From Agriotes lineatus (taxonomy: Eukaryota > Arthropoda > Insecta > Coleoptera > Elateridae): a stretch of DNA of 64,000 nucleotides. Positions within the stretch are counted from its first letter, which is position 1. Every line of letters starts with the position of its first letter. This document shows positions 57,745-64,000 of this stretch, piece by piece. The notes beneath the pieces are model-generated. The model was given only the letters and a program-made list of their open reading frames with translations, was not told the origin of the DNA and did not search any database. Both the position numbers and the translations under genes were made by a program. The DNA lies in the NCBI GenBank assembly GCA_940337035.1, contig OW679197.1, positions 40,492,466-40,556,465 on the forward strand, read 5' to 3'.

Positions 57745-58050
57745 TGCCTTGACGAATTAAAACCACATTCTTCATCAATGTAGACACGTTTCCTGTATAT
57801 TAAGATGCAGTTTCTCAAGTTTGATAGAATAAGCACTAGCGGTAATTATTTTACCTTTCTCTATGCAATCGATTAAAATATTTGTTTGCAGGTGCTTGCG
57901 TTAGGAATTTCTTTGAAGACGGCGAACCTTTATGAACCCACTGCATTGATTTCTACTTGGTTTGTTTCAGCATCCCAGGTTTCATCTCCTGTGATTTTAC
58001 GTGTTTGTGTCAAACGTTGATCAAACGAGTAAAAAAGTTGTTTTCATACG
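57745..58050 (-). pseudogene. Mariner-type transposase, catalytic-domain fragment
   Basis: Minus strand: ITGDETWDAETNQVE (the GDE block with the first catalytic acid), then a piece resembling the segment before the second Asp. It lies upstream of the N-terminal fragment, the reverse of the normal order, so it belongs to a second copy or a rearranged one. Confidence 0.7.
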
Positions 58051-58149
58051 TGTTGTACACGTGATTCTTTTGTATAGTGATATCTTATAACTCGAAAGTT
58101 GGTCAAAAAGGACTTCGGAATTTACAACTGTCAAATTGACAATTCACAA

Positions 58150-58750
58150 TTTCAATAAAATAATTTAAGAATCTGTAAAGACCTTTACTCAGAATTTCCT
58201 CCGCAAGTGGGTGTTGTGACACTAGACAATTTTAAAAATCAAAGAAAAATAGGGGTAATCATAATCAACACAATAATGCTGAAACAATAAAAGGAAACAC
58301 TTGGCAATGCGAATTAAATCACTTTTCAAATAAAACAGCATTAACAGCGATGGAATTCCAACTTCAGCCCCTGTAAACGAACCTGGGTATGCCATTTCAA
58401 TGATGGGCGCGGTAGCCCGAAGTAAAGTAGGCGTTGACGCCCACCAACGACGCCTCCGATCTGTGTGATGCAACGCATTTATTCTGGGCCCTTGTTTGAT
58501 TTTTTAAACATTTATCTTATATCTGCTGGTTCTCATTTTGGTCAAAGGTCAAGCCTGAGCTATGTGGAAATTATCACATTTACCTATTTCTCATCTAAAG
58601 CACACAGACAGACGAAATTGAAAAAAAAATGTTTTTCTTAATCTAGGGTCTCTAGGAACCGTGAAACGTGAAGATCTGAAGGTATCTCGGAAAGTGATTT
58701 TTTCGCGATTACAATACTTCCTTCGTCTTTTAAACGAGGTACGTACAAAA
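58150..58750 (+). mobile_element. ACTTCC-related unclassified element
   Basis: Colinear with 22.99-23.71 kb (TCTGTAAAGACCTTTACTCAG; AAAGGAAACACTTGGCAATG; AGTGATTTTTTCGCGATTAC; ACTTCCTTCGTCTTTTAAAC). No protein. Confidence 0.72.
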
Positions 58751-58865
58751 GTATTACTCTCCTTACAATTTTCCGTTAAAAAGTGGTACTTTCTCTTCGA
58801 TTTTTTTTATTAAAAAAGACGACTTTCATGATCACTATGCAAAAAAGTATACTATGCAACCAAAG

Positions 58866-58909
58866 CAAAAAGTGCATGTTTATGGCACGTGTCATAAACA
58901 CACTTTTTG
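58866..58909. repeat. Palindrome centred on CACGTG
   Basis: Arms CAAAAAGTG...TGTTTATG and CATAAACA...CACTTTTTG pair with a two-base bulge around the hexamer CACGTG (58,886-58,891). Confidence 0.7.
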
Positions 58910-59791
58910 ATCGCGTTATATACAATATTTTTTCCACGGCCATAACATACATATAAAAATGGGTGATTCTTCTTTCTTCACATTGTATTAGATATTCTAG
59001 GTTACATTGATATACAAATGTAGAACAAGGCGTGCGATTACATTTTTATCGTACGTCGCTCATGGTAGCGTGCGTAATTGTCACGCTAAAATAAAAGTGG
59101 TACAAAGGGTCACTTTTGACACTAGAAACTTTGCAAAAAGTTTTAATTTTGACACGATCATAAAAAAGTAAAATTTCTTGCACAATGTAAAACCGTAGTA
59201 AGAAAAATAGTTTGTAACGTACGTGAATGGAACATTAGTGTTCAATCTTTTAGATGCGTTTTCCAATGGCATTCTTTCCATCCTAGTAGTACAATATGCT
59301 ATTTCAAATTTAGCGAAATAACTGCCATTTTCTAAATTAAATTACTCCTTTATTTTATTTTTAGAATTTATTGAACCGCAACGTGCTGTAGATTAAAAAC
59401 GGGATTTCGAAATAAAAGAGTGCGTACCTTTTAATTAAAAACACATCGGTGATAAACTACAAACCATTTTTGTTGTAGCAAATCATTGCTCGAGGCAACA
59501 ATTCTAAACATGAAGTTTAGACTGGTTACATATTTTTAGTGTTATTGTCTAGATCAGGTACAGGATTTAATACAAGAAACTAATCTAGTTTGAATTGCGT
59601 AAATCTTTGCGTTTTATGCACGGAATATTCTAAATAAGAGCACGGTTGGACCCAGCAGATGTAACGACATTGCAAATTAAATCAATTTTATGAAAATGGA
59701 GAGCAATTTGTACTCAAAACAAAATATTTCTGCCGGGAGCGGGGCTACCGCCGACAGAGAAACGTCAATATCGAGTAAAGAGTAAGCTCAC
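58910..59791. other. Intronic DNA next to the KCNQ donor
   Basis: No gene or element recognised. Confidence 0.45.
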
Positions 59792-59918
59792 CGATGATGC
59801 AAATGGGTTTACGAATGAAACGAAGACGGCCCCAGCATCCCATATACTTTGATCTGCAGCCGGCGGACCACAAACGCACTATGTATTCGGCTCCGAAGAA
59901 GACTACCAGGCATATTTC
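59792..59918 (-). CDS. KCNQ: KCNQ (Kv7) potassium channel, exon with S2 and S2-S3 linker
   Basis: 127-bp internal exon. An acceptor TTTTTTCTTTCAG precedes GAA ATA TGC; donor ATCATCG|GTGAGC follows. 42 codons plus one base: EICLVVFFGAEYIVRLWSAG (S2), CRSKYMGCWGRLRFIRKPIC and II, with the final G completing Asp in the 29.9-kb exon. Kv7 S2 residues EYIVRLW and the CRSKY linker are diagnostic. Mammalian KCNQ1 exon 3, as I recall, is also 127 bp. Cys occupies the position usually Ser in KPISIID; I cannot tell whether that is natural variation. The upstream exon (S1) is not visible before the window end. Confidence 0.96.
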
Positions 59919-60465
59919 CTGAAAGAAAAAAAAACACATAAGCATTACCTAAATACTACTCAAATTGGACATATGATTATTTTACACTCAAATTCAACCT
60001 ATACGAGGTTGGTAAATCATGTGAATCGCTATTTTATATAAGTTTAAATACAATATAAAATATCTTTGAAGAGCATATTTACATTAACAGAATTATATCA
60101 TTCAATAATGGCATATATCTCGGACAAGAAATGTAAGTCAGGTGAATTACAAAATTCGGTTAAAATTGAACAGTGTGATGTAACTAGTATTTCTGCGATC
60201 AGATATCTTCCTCCTTGGGATTTTGGGGTAAATACTGATTATGACGTATCGCTTGAGCGTAAGAAGAAAATGTCTGTGAAAATGACTAAAATCGTCTGCC
60301 ATTTTTAGGAAAAATCCGTTTTTTCGACATTTTTTATGGTATTTGACCTACTCAAAACGAACTGAAACTAATGTCGGGTACTATAGTTCTAAAACTTCAT
60401 AAAATATATCCGTAGATTTTCATAAAATCCGTGAGTAACTTTCGTCGCTATGGGCGGAACATATA
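59919..60465. other. KCNQ upstream intron, no recognised element
   Basis: No gene recognised. An 80-codon open frame at 60,066-60,308 has no known motif. Confidence 0.4.
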
Positions 60466-60958
60466 CAGGGTGTTATGGAAATGAGTGGAAATATTTTAAC
60501 TAGTGATAGAGCTCACCAAAATGAACAACTTTTGTATTTATCGTTTTTTATTTAATCGTATATTTTCTCAATCATTTATTTCCCCTAAATTTGACGAGTC
60601 GCTTGGTAAGCAAATCTAAGTTAAAGGAGAACGACACAAGTATATTAAAACTGCAAAGTTTTTGCACAAAAAACATGCGGTCAATAACTTACCTACCTCA
60701 ATTGATAAAGTACGTTGGTGACCAGATGTGAACTAAAGATTTTATCAGTACCTATGCAGTTTTGGTTGGTTTGCATATCAAAGAAATGTTTTTATGCGTT
60801 GTGCTATTACAGTAAAATATTATTCCATAGGAAAAATTGTTTTGAATTTTAACTCAGTTTTGAGGGCGTTTTCGAAAAAATTATAAATTGAGAAGTTGTT
60901 CACTTTACCGAGTTCTATTACGGGTTAAAATATTTGCACTCATTTCCATAACACCCTG
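60466..60958. mobile_element. TA-flanked mariner-like MITE
   Basis: The ends CAGGGTGTTATGGAAATGAG are identical over 20 bases on both sides, and inverted homology continues to about 65 bp (AAATATTTTAAC, GTGAACAACTT-like). TA flanks both ends (60,464-60,465; 60,959-60,960). 493 bp, no transposase. Confidence 0.9.
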
Positions 60959-60959
60959 T

Positions 60960-61485
60960 ATACATAGAAGGAAATTAATTTTTGTTCAGTAGTTTCCAAA
61001 GCCTTCACTTAGCTCGCTCATTTAAATAAATAGCTGAGAAAAAAGTTTGAATCTGACTTAGATTAGATATAAAAACACCGATAGTTGAAAATAACAACAC
61101 CTAGTCAATGAAAAAATATTTTGTAATTTGTAATCGTCTAGTGATTGAGAGAAGAAACATGTTAATATAGCTAGGTAGGTAACTTTGTGGTTCGAGTCAG
61201 AAATCTGTATTCTTTTAAATGAGAATTTTTTGAAGTTTTGAAGTCTGTGATTTACCCAGGGAATCGTTCGTAATTATGTTCTAAAAGTTGCTATTTCTTC
61301 AATCGATCGAAAACGTTTCTGTCAACGGTAAATTTCTTTGATAATAGTATTAGTTCTGGCCAATTTTTTATTTAGTACTTTTTGCAGACTTTTAATAAAT
61401 TCTTTATAAATAATTACACGTTTTCGTCTATTAAAGGTAAATCTAACCAGATTCTATATTCCACACAAAATGACAAAAAATATAA
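60960..61485. other. Anonymous intronic DNA
   Basis: No gene recognised. Confidence 0.4.
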
Positions 61486-61489
61486 TCTA

Positions 61490-62130
61490 CCATAGATTCA
61501 TATTCTTGTTTGGGTATTTCGCCACTCTAAAAATTAAAAATATTAAATAACGAACGTTTCTAGGGACAAAACGCCCTCGTTATCAACGATTATCAATTAA
61601 AAAGAACGCGAACTTAGCTTTTTCACGGTGAATGCGAAAAATATTATATCGGTGAACATCCAGATCTTTAGCAGGTGGAGTTAAAGAACATAAAAATATG
61701 ATAAAAACCTATCAATTCAATAAGTCTAAGCTGGCAGAACATGCTTGAGATAAAAACCACAAAATACAATGGCACAACACAAAGATCTTGTCTAAAGAAT
61801 CGATGTCAACTAGGCGTAAAATTAAGGAAACGGCATATATTTTACTTAACGAAGAAAAATGCCTGTTGTCTTCCTCAATATTTTTAGACAATAATTGACT
61901 ATCGATTCTTAAAGATCAGATCAAGTAGGTATAGATCAACAAACGCCAGTGTCAACAATTCATTGAAGGTTGGTCGTTTTTACTTCCAGTGAAAAAGCTA
62001 AGTTCTTGTTCTTTTTAATTGTTAATCGTTGATAACGAAGGCAGATTATCCCTCGAAACGTTCGTTATTTAATATTTTAAATTTTTAATTTTTAGAGTGG
62101 CTAAATACCCAAATAAGAATATGAATTATA
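61490..62130 (+). mobile_element. Penelope-like element 3' end with inverted flanking arms
   Basis: The coding remnant at about 61,670-61,915 reads VKEHKNMIKTYQFNKSKLAE, DKNHKIQWHNTKILSKES and RRKIKETAYILLNEEKC. This resembles the C-terminal part of a GIY-YIG endonuclease as found in Penelope-like elements. Arms of about 135 bp in inverted orientation flank it (61,490-61,635 and 61,985-62,130), sharing ATTAAATAACGAACGTTTC and CGTTATCAACGATTA. Penelope elements often carry complex, inverted pseudo-LTRs. The reverse transcriptase is missing. Confidence 0.72.
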
Positions 62131-62305
62131 ATTTCACGCTAAAAAGAAGTTTCAGAGATTATCTTAACCATAGATGTTGGAAAAAAGAGCGGAAGAGTAG
62201 CAATGTCCCAGATCCAAGCAGAGAGTTATGCATTTCAGAAAGACAGTCGTACCTTGTTCGATTTTGAACAGGTATATGACATTGTAAAAATGTTTCATAT
62301 ATTAA

Positions 62306-63485
62306 TCAGCATCTGTAAAAGGCTTTACCCAGAACTTCCCTCGCCCGAATTAGATCAATTTGCAAATTTTAAAAAAATGTATCCCGCTGGGGTTTGCACC
62401 CGCCGCACCTGCATAGCGATCGTAACCGCATCTACGCAGCGGATGTAACTGCAGCGAAATTCCAACTGCGCCATCAAGCAGCGCGCGCCCCTCTTGAACG
62501 GAGCGGGCTTATTGTTGAAACGTTTTTACTCTCTTATGACATTATCTTGTATCGGTTGAGTCTTATTTTCGGCAAACGTAAAGCCTGACATATGTGAAAG
62601 TTATTACTTCCTTCTATTTCAAAATTAACCCAAAAGTAACCAAAATTTAATATTTTTAGGTGCTCACCCTGTATATATTTGTATGAAATTGTACCGGTTT
62701 CATGCGAGGTAGATATACCGTGTGAATAATGTAAGACTATACATTGCAAACCTTATTTTAGCATTAATCAATTTACCCATGCTAATAACAATTGACGGTT
62801 TTGAAATTAGAATGAAAATCGTACGACATTCATTAATGACCAATAGAAAAATTAGTTCACGAGCCGTATCCAAGACAACAAAAAAATTTCCTGGAAATTT
62901 TTTGTAGGTAGACATTACTTCTTTTTAGGGTTTGTGTCGTTACGATTTTCTTACCGAATCTCAATTCGAGCATTAATTCACATCCGTAAATTATTTTTCG
63001 TGCATTCAACAACGTCCTAATTTGCCCTCGCGTCCCGCTCGGGCAAATTAATACGACGTTGTTGGAACGCACTCAAAAAAATTTCCGGAAAGAATTAATG
63101 CTCTTATGAGATTATATGTGAAATAACCCAGTTTCAATTAAATTTCATAGTCCGTGTGTTGTTATTTTATTTACAAACACCATGGTAACATTAAGAAAAT
63201 GCACTATGTCTAATTTTGCATAATTCAGCCATGTACAGTCTTACATTATTCTCACGGTATAATATGTATGCAAAATATCGTCTTCCTCCGACAAGTAGTT
63301 TTTCAGATATACTGCCAACAGACAGGCAGAGAGACAGACAGACAGCCGGAGAGACAGACGGAATCAAGAAAACCTCTTTTTCGTCATTTAGGGACCTTGA
63401 AACGTGAAGATCTGAAGAAATCTCGGAAAGTGATTTTTTCGTGATTACATTACTTCCTTCGTCTTTCAAACGAGGGAAGTAAAAA
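62306..63485 (+). mobile_element. ACTTCC-related element with nested TA-flanked insertion
   Basis: Starts ATCTGTAAAAGGCTTTACCC, then ACTTCCCTCG. It ends AAGTGATTTTTTCGTGATTA and the hairpin-forming ACTTCCTTCGTCTTTCAAAC followed by GAGGGAAGT. It is split at 62,718-63,257; joining the flanks restores the order seen at 23.5 kb. A CAGACAGA-rich stretch lies at 63,320-63,360. Confidence 0.75.
62718..63257. mobile_element. TA-flanked element carrying palindromic repeat copy 2
   Basis: Ends CCGTGTGAATAATGTAAGAC and, reversed, CCGTGAGAATAATGTAAGAC are bounded by TA (62,716-62,717; 63,258-63,259). The centre holds a hairpin at 63,000-63,072 (TAATTTGCCC / GGGCAAATTA, extended by CAACGTC/GACGTTG). About 410 bp are homologous, reversed, to 2,700-3,085. 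Non-autonomous, Tc1/mariner-like by target. Confidence 0.82.
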
Positions 63486-64000
63486 AGAAGACCATCTGTT
63501 CTTCAAAGATGCAAGTATCAAATACTTAATTTGCATAGCTGACAGTGGAAAGATGTATAAAGTCGAAGATATACAAAAATTAATCCATGTAGGAGTGGGG
63601 TTCAAGAGATCGGCAATGTTGCGGACGATTACGAAAAATGATAACTTTTGTGCAAAAGAAAAGTTAAAAAATATTTACACGAAGGGAAATGGTGTGAGAA
63701 GAGAACAAACGAAGAGTTGCTTGAATTGTACAGGGAATCGAGCACAGTAGGAGTCGCTAACCCGTAGTCAGGTGAATCGAGTCTATTCGGAGGTATTACT
63801 CCCATACGGTATTAACAGGTTCACTAGAACAAGTTATCAAAAGCTTAAATTCGCTTAATGCTTTGGCTTTATGAGAAATCCACAGTACCACACCATCAGA
63901 CGGCTGCAATTTGATAATGCGATATAATTAAATCGAATAGAGATAGAGTAACAAATAAATAGCGACACTTAAGACTCAAAATAAAATGAAGGAAAGTAGT
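63486..64000. other. Anonymous DNA at window end
   Basis: An open frame of 65 codons (63,553-63,750, +) has no recognised domain. No other signal seen. Confidence 0.4.

Larger units (their letters stand above)
30071..59791 (-). other. KCNQ: KCNQ intron (about 29.7 kb), phase 1
   Basis: Bounded by donor G|GTGAGC (exon ends at 59,792) and acceptor TTTCTTTCCAG|AT. It holds an R1-clade LINE, several RTE copies, PIF/Harbinger, Crypton, mariner and SINE insertions on both strands. Confidence 0.92.

Noticed and set aside
63553..63750. 65-codon frame with two cysteines near the end
   Set aside because: Too short for a zinc knuckle call; spacing does not fit CCHC.

Overview
The window looks like intronic DNA from a large, AT-rich, transposon-loaded arthropod genome, probably an insect. 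The only host gene I can name is a KCNQ-type (Kv7) voltage-gated potassium channel on the minus strand. Two coding exons are visible: 59,792-59,918 (S2 to start of S3) and 29,895-30,070 (S3, S4, S4-S5 linker). Both have canonical splice sites and matching phases. The intron between them is about 29.7 kb, and nearly everything else in the window is intron filled with mobile-element debris. One further short open stretch at 19,745-19,901 (+) has a good splice acceptor and a stop; it may be the last exon of an unidentified nested gene.

Layout. 0.2-1.75 kb: decayed Jockey-clade LINE. 2.7-3.7 kb: palindromic repeat, RTE 3' end, short tandem repeat. 4.5-7.8 kb: two tandem copies of an unclassified element with ACTTCC termini; the first is split by a foldback cluster and by a TA-flanked element, the second ends in three 110-bp iterations. 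8.05-10.54 kb: 5'-truncated RTE LINE with an intact RT frame. 10.8-12.4 kb: SINE inside hAT inside mariner-like element. 13-16.7 kb: more mariner-like elements and tRNA-derived SINEs. 17-23.7 kb: mostly anonymous DNA with small inverted-repeat elements. 24-27.8 kb: rearranged Ty3/gypsy element, with pol followed by a gag N-terminus. 29-30 kb: mariner-like element and KCNQ exon. 31.9-34.2 kb: cluster of palindromes. 34.6-38.6 kb: R1-clade LINE with a 13-bp target duplication. 40-58 kb: a deeply nested graveyard. RTE copies on both strands are interrupted by about 1.7-2 kb insertions of unknown family. One of these holds a PIF/Harbinger element that itself carries two RTE fragments and a SINE. 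A Crypton recombinase remnant and mariner fragments also lie here. 59.8 kb: KCNQ exon. 60.5-63.5 kb: mariner-like element, Penelope-like 3' end with inverted arms, and another ACTTCC-family element with a nested insertion.

The TE genes are almost all broken and do not act as a system. Their value is chronological: target-site duplications and interrupted reading frames let the order of insertion be read directly. I saw no CRISPR array, rRNA, free-standing tRNA, operon, or toxin or defence locus. Assignments come from reading motifs and repeats by eye; no database search was possible.
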